Shown: in pieces, positions 1 through 10,900 of the stretch
How positions within the stretch are numbered: position 1 is the stretch's first letter
Layout: every line of letters begins with the position of its first letter
Origin: Toxoplasma gondii ME49
Lineage: Eukaryota > Apicomplexa > Conoidasida > Eucoccidiorida > Sarcocystidae
Reading direction: 5' to 3'
NCBI RefSeq assembly: GCF_000006565.2
Contig: NC_031477.1
Location: 3,871,137-3,935,136, forward strand
DNA length: 64,000 nucleotides
The notes under the pieces: generated by a model
What the model was told of the DNA's origin: nothing
The model's input: only the letters and a program-made list of their open reading frames with translations
Database searches by the model: none
Position numbers and translations under genes: made by a program

Positions 1-21
1 CATTCTTCCTCTTTTTCGTAG

Positions 22-3000
22 ACGTCGATGTTGCCTACACGGTTCGCAAGTCGGTGGCGGACGTCCGCACCCACCTCGACGAACTCATCAGAATCTTGAA
101 CAAACAACACCACGAAATCCAGGTGTACGTACACCCCAGAGTCTCCCCTCAGTTTCGATGAAGCAGAGCTATGTGCCTGTGAGGCGCGCCGCAACGCATG
201 GGTCGCCTGGAAGCCTGTAGATATGTACACATCTGAGTCTCGAGAGGATCGAAGCGTCTGTGGTTCCTTCTCTACGAGCCGACGCGTCTTCAAGAACCAT
301 TTGAAATACGACTTCCTGCAGACGCCTTAGGCTTGTCCATCGTGTCTCTATCGGCGTCTCCGCCTCCAGAGTGACCTCTTCTTCTAGGCATGCCTTGCAT
401 TCACTGCTGCTCGTTCTCGACTTCACCAACGCCAGTGTTCCTCTGTGACTAGAGGCCTGCTTGTCTTTCTCCATTTGCCTTCTTCGCGCCCACAGCGATC
501 TCGACATCACGTGAACCACAAATGTTTGCACATACGTAAATATATCCATATATATAAAAAAAAATATATAAATAAATATAAAAATAAATGTATAAATAAA
601 TATATAAATATATATAAATAAATATATAAATATATATGTATGTGCAGACAGCAGAATGAATGCCACCTGCATGCACGGGACTCTGTAAATGTGTATGAGC
701 TTGCATTTTTTGCTTGTTTCCGCTGTTATAGGGTTCCGCCGGCTTTTCAGTGGGCACAGTCTCCCGTGGAGGTTTTTCTCAACGTTAAATTCGCGTATCG
801 TTGGAGCAGTCCCGGTGAGTGTCTCCCGCTTCGCCGTCGAAAAACGCGAGAGTTCGGAGCTTCAGTTGCGTCGTTTCGTCTCTCGCTTGACACGACGTCC
901 GGAAGTCGACAGAAGATTTTTTACGCTTCTGTTAATACATGCACATGTATGGACACACATGCACATGTCTGTGTGTATATACGCGTACGTCACCATTTCC
1001 ACATCACACTTAAATATAGTTAGCAGGGGGGAAACCGACAGTACAGCGAAGCAGCTGGTCAGAACGACGTAGAGGAAGAAGTAACCTATATATATATATA
1101 TATATTGAGAGAGAGAGATACCTGGAGAGAGGAGAGAGGACGAACTGACGATTTATATACATATACATATATATATATATATGTCGGGCAGAGAAGAAAA
1201 ATCGGTGGATATGGAGACCGAGAGAGGCACGGAAAGGCCGAGATGCAGAGAGAAATGAGTCTCAAGTTTTGAGGCGCCTGGAGTTCGTTTTTCAGGTGGA
1301 ATGAGTTTTAAATGCTTGCAGTTGATGCGAGATTGTGTTTCCATCTGGTCTGTCAGGCGCTTTGTCGGTCGACGATCCCGTTTTTTCCAGCGACTCGCGA
1401 GCTTTCACTTTCAGTGGAGTCGGCACCCACTCCGGCATCAAAAAAAAATACAATCTCAGTCTCTCTCTTTTCGACGAAATCATCCCCGAGGTAGATCCAC
1501 GTTCCTCCTTCACGAAACTGTACTCTTATCTGCACTCTCCTGCATGCGAAGGTGCATATACACATATATGTACATTTATGGTCGTGGATATGTAGGCTCT
1601 GTTCGTTTCCACCAAACCCGCATAAATGCGGAGGTGCATACATGTGGATATGTATAATTATAAGTAGGCTTTCTTTCCTTTTTTCTTCACTCACCTACAC
1701 ACAAACGTACACCAGTATATATATATATATATATATGTTTATATATATATATATATAAATGCATGTACGTACTGGTGTGCGTTTGTCTGTGTAGGGATAT
1801 TGTACCGCATCTGCAATCTAAGAACTTTTCTCGTGGATGTTTCAACGAGGTGCATGCCACTGTGTTCTCCATGTCTTTCTCAGTGTTCTGTCGTGAGTGA
1901 GAGTGTGGTTGTCTCTCTTCCTTTGTTCCTGTTGCCCTTTTACACCATTTTGCATTTTCTGTCTTTTTTCAGGCCACCAAATGGAGTTTCGCTTCTGTCG
2001 GGAAAGTCGTGTACGTCCACGGAAGCCAGCAGGCGCATGGCTTCCCCTAAAATTCCAGACCTACAGATAAAGACGTCTGCTGATGTCTCTGCGTCAATGT
2101 GCCTTCGCATATTGCACACACATATACATATATGTATATACATATACGTATATATATATATATATACATATGTACATATCTATACATATCTATACATATG
2201 TATACATATGTACACATATATATACATAGATATTTATATATGTAGATCTGTGTCACCAGCAGGGCATCTATCTCTGTTTTTTGTTTTCGTCTCTTCCGCA
2301 TGCTCTGTCTCTCTGTATGTGCCGGTGTGTGGATCTGTTTCGAGCACTGATAGATGGTGTTGCCTTTTCTGCCTGCCTTTCGCAAGCTGACTTCTGGAAG
2401 TGGATCTTTCTTGGTGTCGGCGCATGCGAGAGGATGTGAGTACGTGGTTGATCTGCATTGGATTGAGCGTTCGCGTCGCTTTCAGTTCTCACATGCCGGG
2501 GGGCGGTTGTCGTCTTCGCGCACTGTGGTTTCTCTTCGCTCCTGGATGCTCGATCTCTCCGTCCGTTGTGCTGCCTCCAGCGTGACTCTGCAGAAGCGGA
2601 AAGCCGGTGTGTGGGACAGGCTGACGGAAGACAAGGTGAGCGGGAAAAGGACTTTCTTCGCTTTCGGCTCCTTGCCGCTTCTCACGCGACATCTCTTTAT
2701 ACGTATCTATTCACCTGCTCATGTCGACTTGCGTGGACGTACACCGCCGTGGGTCCAGGCGCACAGATGGAACTCTCCAGCTTCCAGCTAGGTGTGAATA
2801 GACGTATACGCATCTCTCTGTAGGTCTCCGTTCCTGTCTCGACACATACATCTCCACATCTATGTACATATATATATATATATATATGTATACATGTATG
2901 TATATATATATATATATGTATTTATAGATGTGTGTGTAGCATTACATGCATTTGCATATATGTTTCCCTATGTAGGTTTGTTTGTGCTACTCACTGGGTC

Positions 3001-3655
3001 TGGACAGAGCTGCGCTTGCATGGGGACGTCCTCCCGTTGCGGTTTCAGTGCTCTCGGCGTCGTGTGACTCTGTAAACATTGCTTTGCCTTCTCAGCTCGT
3101 GCTCGTCCTGCCTCCCGCAGGCTCTCGAGTTCGCATCACACTGCGTTCGCGTCTCCCTTTTGCATGTCGCCGTTTCGGTGATTTGTTTCTCGTTCTTTTC
3201 CTCGTTTTCAGGCGAAAGTGGCCAACATGAATGTCTGGTGGGACATGAAGGAAAGGTAAGTCTCTCGCCGCGGAAAGGTTTTCAAGGAAGTCTGAGACAC
3301 AGTCGAGAGAAACTCTTGCTGAAAGAAGTCCAGTGCGAATCCCACTGCTTGAGGCGCCGGACAGCCAGAGGATGGGCGTTCTGCTGAGAGACACTTGGTT
3401 TTCCTTCACCCTTCCAGTTCTTCGAAAAACTCGGACAGATTTTCGCTGCAGACGCGACGCGTCTTTCTCGAAAATAAACGTTATCATCACCTCTCAACTC
3501 TTTGCTCGCTGCCTCTTCGCTTCCTCCCTATGTCTCATGGATAATCGCGTAGGCGGAGAAGTTCTTGAGAGCAGTCGTGCAAATCTATACACACATTTCT
3601 ATGCATTTACGCACATGTATATACATACATACATACACATACATGAACATGAAGC

Positions 3656-3686
<31 letters not shown>

Positions 3687-4112
3687 ATTATCTGTTTGAA
3701 TCTCCTTCTATCCGTCTGCTAACATGCGCAATGACAGTCATTTATGCATGCGTTCACTGACCTCTTTGCGGAGTCCTCCGGTTTTTTATATAGTTCTCTG
3801 TATACAGTCGTGTAGTGCGGCGGAAGGACGTCTGCGGTTCGTGACACGAGGCACGCGGCGAAAGATGCCGGTGGAAATTTGAGAAGTTCTCGAGCTTCAG
3901 TCGCCAGTCGCTAAAGATGCTTCTGGTTCGAGATTCGCTCTCCTGGCGTCGCGCTGTTTCCTCGCAGAGTTCAGAAGGACTTGGACGACTTCCACCACGG
4001 AAACTACACGGCGCGCTACTTGACGACTGAGGGCGGCAACGGACAGGCTGCAAGCGACGGACCGAGCGACGGAGAGAAGGAGAAAAGCGAGGGAATCCGC
4101 GAGGAATTGTAG
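22..4112 (+). CDS. CS (p23/Hsp20-like) domain protein, 3' part of gene
   Basis: The gene enters the window from the left; the last 192 residues are visible. Inferred exons are 22-122, 751-814, 1357-1490, 1973-2010, 2581-2635, 3212-3255 and 3968-4112 (TAG), all GT-AG and phase-consistent. A helical stretch (YTVRKSVADVRTHLDELI) leads into a CS-type beta-sandwich. It begins QWAQSPVEVFLNVKF, continues through AFTFSGVG and NLSLSLFDEIIPE, then KWSFASVGKVVVTLQK and VWDRL, and ends with VWWDMKERVQKDLDDF and an acidic, Lys/Glu-rich tail. The order WAQ, VFLNVKF, LFDEI.PE, W..L..D and WWD matches p23-like CS domains such as the one at the N-terminus of HACD3. CS domains usually act as co-chaperone or protein-interaction modules. 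The N-terminus is outside the window, so a signal peptide or fused enzyme domain cannot be judged. An ORF beginning at 3418 was not used as an exon because its phase does not fit. Confidence 0.75.
541..640. repeat. A/T-only low-complexity tract in intron
   Basis: About 100 bases of mixed ATATAA/AAATAT repeats in the first visible intron of the CS-domain gene. It contains almost no G or C and is not a pure dinucleotide repeat. Confidence 0.9.
1087..1182. repeat. Two (TA)n arrays flanking a GA-rich block
   Basis: A (TA)n run at about 1087-1105 is followed by GAGAGAGA sequence and a second ATAC/TA run at about 1153-1182. All lie in an intron of the CS-domain gene. Confidence 0.85.
1716..1757. 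repeat. (TA)n microsatellite
   Basis: A nearly uninterrupted TA run, broken once by GTTT, in the intron between the 1357-1490 and 1973-2010 exons. Confidence 0.9.
2121..2243. repeat. ATAC/ATAT-rich array
   Basis: About 120 bases of degenerate CATATA/TATGTA units in the intron after exon 1973-2010. There are many small self-complementary words. Confidence 0.9.
2861..2936. repeat. (TA)n array
   Basis: Two TA blocks separated by ATGTATACATGTATG, in the intron between exons 2581-2635 and 3212-3255. Confidence 0.9.
3656..3682. repeat. (TA)n microsatellite
   Basis: A pure TA run of about 26 bases in the last intron of the CS-domain gene, preceded by ACAT tetranucleotide repeats from about 3614. 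Confidence 0.9.
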
Positions 4113-4496
4113 GATGCGAAAACCACCGTAAATCGGCGAAGCCACTCCGACTCTTAGCTGCCCACGCATTCTCGGCTTCAGGTGTCCACATACACCTCGA
4201 CCTCGCTGGTCTTCAAAAAACGGACAAAGATACCTACGATGTGAAGCGAAAAACGAAGGCGAAGCGAAACGCAGAAGGCTACACGAGCGCGATGCTCTGC
4301 CTCGCAAATTCCTCTCTTGGAAGGAAAAAGCTGAGCAACGATTAGACTCGTCCGTGATTCATGCATCCACGCTTTTCGATCATGTAGGGATCTCCCTGTA
4401 CACCCGAACCTGCGTCTACGCTTAAAACCGTCTGTCCAGGTGTGTACAGGTACACTCATATAAAACTATCTCTATACTAATCTATACGCATATGCA

Positions 4497-4527
<31 letters not shown>

Positions 4528-5325
4528 GTACGTGTATACAGATGTACATGTATGTTTTTCTCGTTCATTTGAGAAGCTGCAGGACTGCAGGGAAGCTGTT
4601 TCTTGTGTCGACGCGTCGAGGCGAGAGAAGGAGTTTGGTGTGGAGAAATGCTGACGTCTTGAGAGGGGGAAAAACATGTTCTGGTTAGAACGTAGCGAGG
4701 GAAGGTGCGGTTTCAGAAGTCTTTTTCGCCGGAGATGCATGCACGCCGAGACTACTCCGAGTTTATTCTCAAGAGAGGTTATGTGTCTCTCGGGAGTTTT
4801 TTCCTCTGGGTATGTGCTTCTTCTCTTTTTTATCCTGCACAGAGCGCGAGGGTCTTTCGTTTCGTTGACTGTCGCAGCTTTCTCGCTTCTTGCCTCTTTC
4901 TGTGTTCTTTCTTCGAGATTTTCTTCTCTTTCCATTTGTCGTTCACTCGCCTCCTTCTGTCTCCATTTGTTTCTCTCCCGGGCGCATTGTACGCCCCTCT
5001 GCTCTGTTGGATGTGTTTGCTTCTTCAATTTTTCTTCGTTTCTCCTGTCGTTCTTGAGAATTTCTGCTTCTTTCTGCCCGCTCGTGGCGGTCTCCGCGTT
5101 TCTCCAAGGTCCCCGCTGCGCGCGACCTCCTCTCCGTGCAGAAGCCATTCCACTCCAGTTTGTCGAGTCTGCTGCAACCCAAGCGGAAGATGCCCACAGT
5201 CTTCCATCATTTTCTCCACGCTTCAGAAAACAAAGACAGAATTGCACTCACCGAAGCCTAGGTATTTTCTCATGCACTCACCAGTCACGAGCACCTCGAA
5301 CTACCGATCTCAGTCCCCTGCACTA

Positions 5326-5362
<37 letters not shown>

Positions 5363-5408
5363 TTGTCCATACACGCATACGAGCATCATATGATCTCTCT
5401 CTCTCTCA

Positions 5409-5439
<31 letters not shown>

Positions 5440-7901
5440 CGTATTCGCAGATTCTTTCTGTTCTTGCAGAAGTTTCTGAGAAGCGTTTCCACTCCTGTGT
5501 GTCGGGTGGATGAGGAACGTTTATTTACGTTTCGTTTCTGCTTCGCGAGGAGCTCTGTTTCGAGCTTGAGCGCGCGTGCAATGAAGACAATCTGTTTCCG
5601 AGAAAATCTTCAATCCTGACAACCGGCGCGACGCATGCACCAAGCGTTTCTGTCTCGGCCTCCAAGGTTTTCTTAGAGGACGAAGAAAGGACATTTTCAG
5701 CCGCCATCGCTTGATTTTTCCGTCGCAGTCTCCCATAAATTGGGCATTGCCTAGGGCCTCGTGTTGCTTCTCCCGACCTCGTTTTCAGGTTTCTGTATTT
5801 TTTGATTTCGTGCTCGCTGGCAAACGCGCCAGCAGGATCGAGGATCTACAGGCACTGGTTTCGGTGGAATTTCGCGCTTCTTGGTGTTCGCGGCATTCTC
5901 CCTTCCTCCTTTTCTCCTCCTCTGCAGCTCTTCTGCACGCGTTAACCGATGCCCTCGTTCGATGGATAGAAATTCTTCGACCCCCCAACGTGGACAGCCA
6001 TCGATTGCCGCTCAAGGGATAGAGAGACATGCACCTCAGTTTTCGAGCGACATGCACCTGTGTTTACCTCTGGAGATACAGGTTGCAGTGACATAATGGT
6101 TGCAGTGACAAGCCGCTCTGTGCCGAGACGTCTACGAGCACTCGCAGGGAGAGGCGAGGGAAAGAAGACGCAGATATGCGCGAAAAGGTAGGCACTTGCA
6201 TGCCGGCATCTACAGGTAGAGATCTGCGCGCGACATTGAGCACTCTCTGATTTTCCTTTTCGTGACGAACGCGTCTCTCTGTGCAGGACGTAGCTCTGCC
6301 CTTTTTGAGGAGACGGCAAGACCAGTACAAATTTGGACTGAGTGACCGTCTTCGGTGGTTTTTCCCCGAGGCCTTCTTCGCTGTCGAAACAGATCGCGGC
6401 AGAGACGGATCTCGAGAGCTTTTAGTAACCTCCTGTGTTGCGGCCTCGGTCGGCGTTTCTCGCTCTCCGTTGCTTCGCCTCCCCGTTCTCGAGCCTTCCG
6501 CGCGCTGTCGTCGAAACCGATTTCGCTCTGCATGCAGCCCAGAGACACGCAAAGAGGACAGAGACTCTTTTCTCGCGCGAGTCTCGTTGAGCGCTCTTGA
6601 ACAGAGGCTCTGCGGACGGTGAAGTCAGGGATGATGAAGAGTTTTTTTCCACTTGCTTCCTCTCTCAGTCTCGCGTTTCTACCATTTGTTTTCCACTTCC
6701 GTACTCCCCCCCCACAGAAACTTCTCTGTTTACGTCTCCTGCGGCGTGCATGCGCTGCAGCGGATCGTTGAGGGGCAAACACGGAGCTCCAGACCTCGCT
6801 TCGCCGCTCTTTTTTCTCTTCGGCTTTCTCCTCGCTCTCCTCCTTTTGCAGGTTCCGTTCGACGACTTCTCTCCAGAATCTGCGTAGCGAGAGACGCCAG
6901 GCGAAAGGAAGTCGTCACGGCGAAGCAAACTGTCACTGTCTTCCCTTGGCTGCGGGGCTCGCGCGTCGTTGACAGACGCTTCTGAAATCAGTTTCCTTCT
7001 CCTCTCATAAACACAGGCTCTTCAGGCTCTTCTCCTCGCCTTCTTCCTCCCTCACAGCGGCTGCGGCTGGTGGTGGAGTTCTGCGTTTGTCCTCTCTCTT
7101 CGTCCCCGCTGCGTCCAAACATTTCGGAGGACGCCTGCCTTGTGTTGACACTCTGGAAACGCGTCGCTTCACAGCGTCGAGCCTGCTTCTCTCTTCGCCT
7201 CGAAGCCGTGAGAGAAACCGCAAGAACAGAATATTTCGGACGCGAAAAACGCGAGCGCAGTCCCCAGCATGGTCGGCGGCGTCTGTTCTCCTTTTGCGGT
7301 CGCAGATTTCTCTTCATTGTTGGCTCTCAAGTCTCCTTTCTTCGCCGCTCTTGGTCTCTCCCGCCTCTTCTGCATGCAACCTGTCGAGACGCATTCTCAC
7401 CCTACAGAAAACAGCTCTGCTCAGACTCGAACTGCCTCGCTCTTCTCTCTCCTCTTTTTCCTCGTCGTTCTCTTTCTCGTCCGGAGCCTCGTCTGCCCGC
7501 GCTTCTTCTTTTCTGTTGCCTTCCTCTCGTCTCGATTTAACGCGACAACTGTGCTGGTGGCTCCTCTCTTTCCTTTCCTCGCCTCTCTTGCTCACCCGGC
7601 GCCGAGCTTCGGAATCGCCTCGTCGCCGTCTCTCCTCTCCTCAGTTGCCCTCTCTCTCCATCCCTCGCCTCTCGCGTCTTCTCCACGGAGCTCTCCACTT
7701 CTTCCTTCTCACCCTTCGCCGCCTTCCTCTCGTCTCCGTCTTCCAGCGTCTTCTTCTCTCTCTTCTGCTTTTCGACGGTCTCCGCGTGGTTGCCCGTCGG
7801 CTGTACGCTTGTGTCGGCTGTATGCACACCGCGAAGGCTCTTCTCGCGGTTCGCCTGTGTCGGCGTCTGGCGCGTCTCAGCCTCGGAGTCTTGCATGCAC
7901 C
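4113..7901. other. Region with no confident gene between the CS-domain gene and DegP2
   Basis: This stretch should hold the CS-domain 3' UTR and the promoter and 5' UTR of DegP2. Much of it (about 4780-5100, 5880-5930 and 6640-7900) is T/C-rich on the + strand, as is usual for sense-strand UTR or intron sequence in this lineage. (TA)n runs lie at about 4495-4522, 5328-5360 and 5408-5436. Long open frames exist on both strands but are mirror images of pyrimidine bias, and none shows a recognisable domain. A possible but unsupported exon starts after the acceptor near 6287 (reading DVALPFLRRRQDQYKF). The last 633 bases are open in the DegP2 frame from an ATG at 7269. Confidence 0.5.
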
Positions 7902-10900
7902 ATGGCGTCGGCGGTGTTGCTGAGACGCCTCGGCTTCGTTGGAAGTCCTTCTGCGTCTGTCGCTTCGCTTCAGGGAGACCTGGCAGCTCGCCACACGACG
8001 CAGAGGCTTCTGTCGCTCGCCTTTGCTCGGAGGGTGAACTCCCCCCGATCCCCGAACCAGGCGAAAAGGCTCTTCTCTTCATCGTCTCTCTTCTCTCCTT
8101 CTTCTTCTTCTTCTCTCTTCTCTTCAACTCTGGCTTCTCGCTGCCGCAGCGCCTGCCAGTCGTCTTCGCCTCCCAGCTTCCTCGCCGATCGCCGGCGCCT
8201 CTCTTCTTCGCTTTCTGCGTCTCTCTCCTCTCTTTCTTCTCTCTCTCCCGCTCTGCGGCCTTCGAACGGGGGCGACCCAGCGTCTCCGCGACGGTCCTCT
8301 CCTGCTTCTCTGTCGCGTTCTGCCGCCTTCTCCTCGGCGTCCTTCCCCGTTCCGAGCCAGCTCGAGGGGGATGTGCTCTCGGAGCCGCCCTCGGGTGTCT
8401 GTACACCCGACGGTGTGTTGGGCGAAGGCGCCTTCGCCCAACATGCAGCGCCAGGCGTCGCCGACGCGCTTTTCCACGGCGAGATGCCTTCGCCTGCGTC
8501 GCTGAGTTTCCTCTTCAACAGCGTTGTCAAAGTCTACAGCGACTTCACAGACCCAAATTACTCGCTTCCTTGGCAAATGCAGCGACAAGGCACGAGCACG
8601 GGAAGCGGTTTCGTTCTCAGAGATCGGCTCATCATGACCAATGCGCACTGCGTCTCCTGGAACAATCGCCTGCAAGTTCGCAAACACGGGTGCGACGAAG
8701 CAAAGGGAACGCGAAAAGAGTCCGAAAAGCTCCTAGAGAAAGAGTGGAGTCTCCGCGCGACTGTCCGCATGTCTACAATCTCGCGCCTGAGATTCCAACG
8801 TAGAGAGAGATCCTGCATTTGTGTGTGTATGTGTGTATGTATGTGTGTTTGTACTTCCTCAGATCTCGGGTGTGGGGTTTCGAATTTCAGTTTTCCAGAA
8901 TGCGAGTTTGTCGCTGGTTTTGCTCGTCCAAACAAACGCGTGGACTTGCCACTGCGTTGTCTCGAGATCAATGAACTCGCCGTCTGAGTCGCCGTTTACA
9001 CCTGCACCTGCGCAGATCTACAATTCGATGAAGATGCAGTCTAAACCCGCGGACATGTCCGCTCCTGTGCATGAACTCTCCCCCGACGAAGCGACACTAA
9101 ACTGGATAGCTGCGCGTATGTCTGGAGAAATGGTTTCTTGCGTCTCTCGGAGTTCCCGTCCGCTGTCGATGCGCGTTTCGCGTCTGCGTTTCGTTCGTCT
9201 GCGTTTCGTTCGTTTGCGTTTCGTTCGTTTGCGATGGCCGCGGCTCTGGAAAAAGCAGGTCTGACGGGGGTGGCTGTTTGCTTCTTCAGGTCGCCGAACA
9301 AGTTCGTCGCGCGAATTGTGGCGGTGGGACATGAGTGCGACCTCGCTCTCATCACAGTCGACGACGAAGCCTTTTGGCAGGGCGACTTGGCGCAACTTGA
9401 ATTCGGCGATGTACGTTTCAAATTGATCCGCGACGACGCCAAGGCCAGAGTGATTCTCCTTTCGCGTGTCTTGAGTCCCGCTCTCCTCTGCTCTCGCTGG
9501 TCTTCTGCAGCCTCCAGGCTTCTCCCGGGTCGATCGCCGTGCTGCCTCACCGTTTTTCTTTCTTCTCGAGAGTTCTGTTTCTCTTTTTTCTCTTGTTCGC
9601 GTTCGTGTTGTTTTTCTGCCTCTGTATCTCTGCTTCCTCCGTTGGCTGGGCCATTCTCTGCGCTCTGGGTTCCGCGTTCCTGCGTTCACGGTCGATTCCT
9701 TTCCTCGGTTTCTCTTCGCTTGTTTTGTCTCCTGCCGTCCGTGGCTGTGTTGGCTGTGTCGGCCGCGTTGTCAGTGGAGTCGTGGGCGGACGGGCGTTTC
9801 CGAGGTCTCTCTCGCTCTGCGTTTTTCCGGACGTTCTTTGCCGCGGGTCACTCGACCTCTCTCCGTTGTTCGTTTCCTCACGCACAGGTCCCCGCTCTCC
9901 AAGATGCTGTAGTGGTTCTCGGATATCCTCGGGGAGGAGACAATCTTTGCATCACCTCTGGCGTCGTCAGCCGGGTCGATGTGAATCCCTACGCCCACTC
10001 AAACACTTGGTAACTTTGGATAGCAGGGAAGGAAAAACCGAGAGAGGGAGAGAAAGAGGGAGAGAAAGAGGGAGAGAAAGAGGGAGAGAGGCAGACGCTT
10101 TTCGAAGCTGTGTGCGGGAGAAACCAGGAGGGAGAAAAGAGGAGAAAGCGGCAAGGGAGACTCACAGTCGCGAGACATGGAGAGCGAGGAAGCGCGAGAT
10201 TGGAGGGGAGAGGAGCCCATAGAGTGAGTGGGGAGAAGCGAGGAAAGAACAGCTGCAAAGCGTGAAGGACAAGCATTTCAGAGAAGAGGCATTTCGTCCC
10301 CACACGGACTGTCTTGTGGTTCTTCCACGGACTCGCGGGCGCCTGACTGCAGACGCGTTTCCTTGTCTCTCCCCGTATTCTGCATCCTGCGCGTCTCTCA
10401 CCTCTGCCCTCGCCGTTGCTTTGCGCTGCCTGTTTGACGCGGTGGAGTCGGGCGCCCTCCCCTCGTTACCGGTCGGTCTGCCTACTTCTCTCTCCTTTCT
10501 TCAGTGTCTTTCTTCTCTCTCCTTTCTTCAGTGTCTTTCTTCTCTCTCCTTTCTTCAGTGTCTTTCTTCTCTCTCCTTTCTTCAGTGTCTTTCTTCTCTC
10601 TCCTTTCTCCAGTGTCTTTCTTCTCTCTCCTTTCTCCAGTGTCTTTCTTCTCTTCTCTCCTTTCTCCAGTGTCTTTCTTCCCGTTTCTTTCTCCAGTCTC
10701 CTGTGCGTGCAGATCGACGCGGCCATTAATCCTGGCAACAGTGGAGGTCCTGCGTTGAAGGACGGCCGAGTTGTCGGCGTCGCCTTCCAAGGCTTCGACA
10801 ACGCGCAAAACATAGGTTACATCGTCCCCACCACAGTCATCAAGCATTTTCTCGACGACGTGAAGAGACACAAGGGCGTCTACACGGGGTTCCCCTCCGC

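Noticed and set aside
3418..3477. Exon-like stretch FFEKLGQIFAADATRLSRK before a TAA, with a good acceptor at 3417
   Set aside because: The preceding exon leaves two bases, which puts this stretch out of frame. Joining 3212-3255 directly to 3968-4112 is in phase.
4477..5619. Overlapping long frames on both strands (256 codons minus, 304 and 267 codons plus)
   Set aside because: They come from T/C-rich sequence and end in TA arrays. The plus frames are Ser/Phe/Cys-rich, the minus frame Glu/Arg/Lys-rich, with no domain and no consistent splice structure.
7087..8803. Alternative-frame ORFs of 278 and 337 codons overlapping DegP2 exon 1
   Set aside because: They are shadows of the Ser/Leu/Arg-rich coding or leader sequence. 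Only the frame with TNAHCV and the downstream triad continues through the splice sites.
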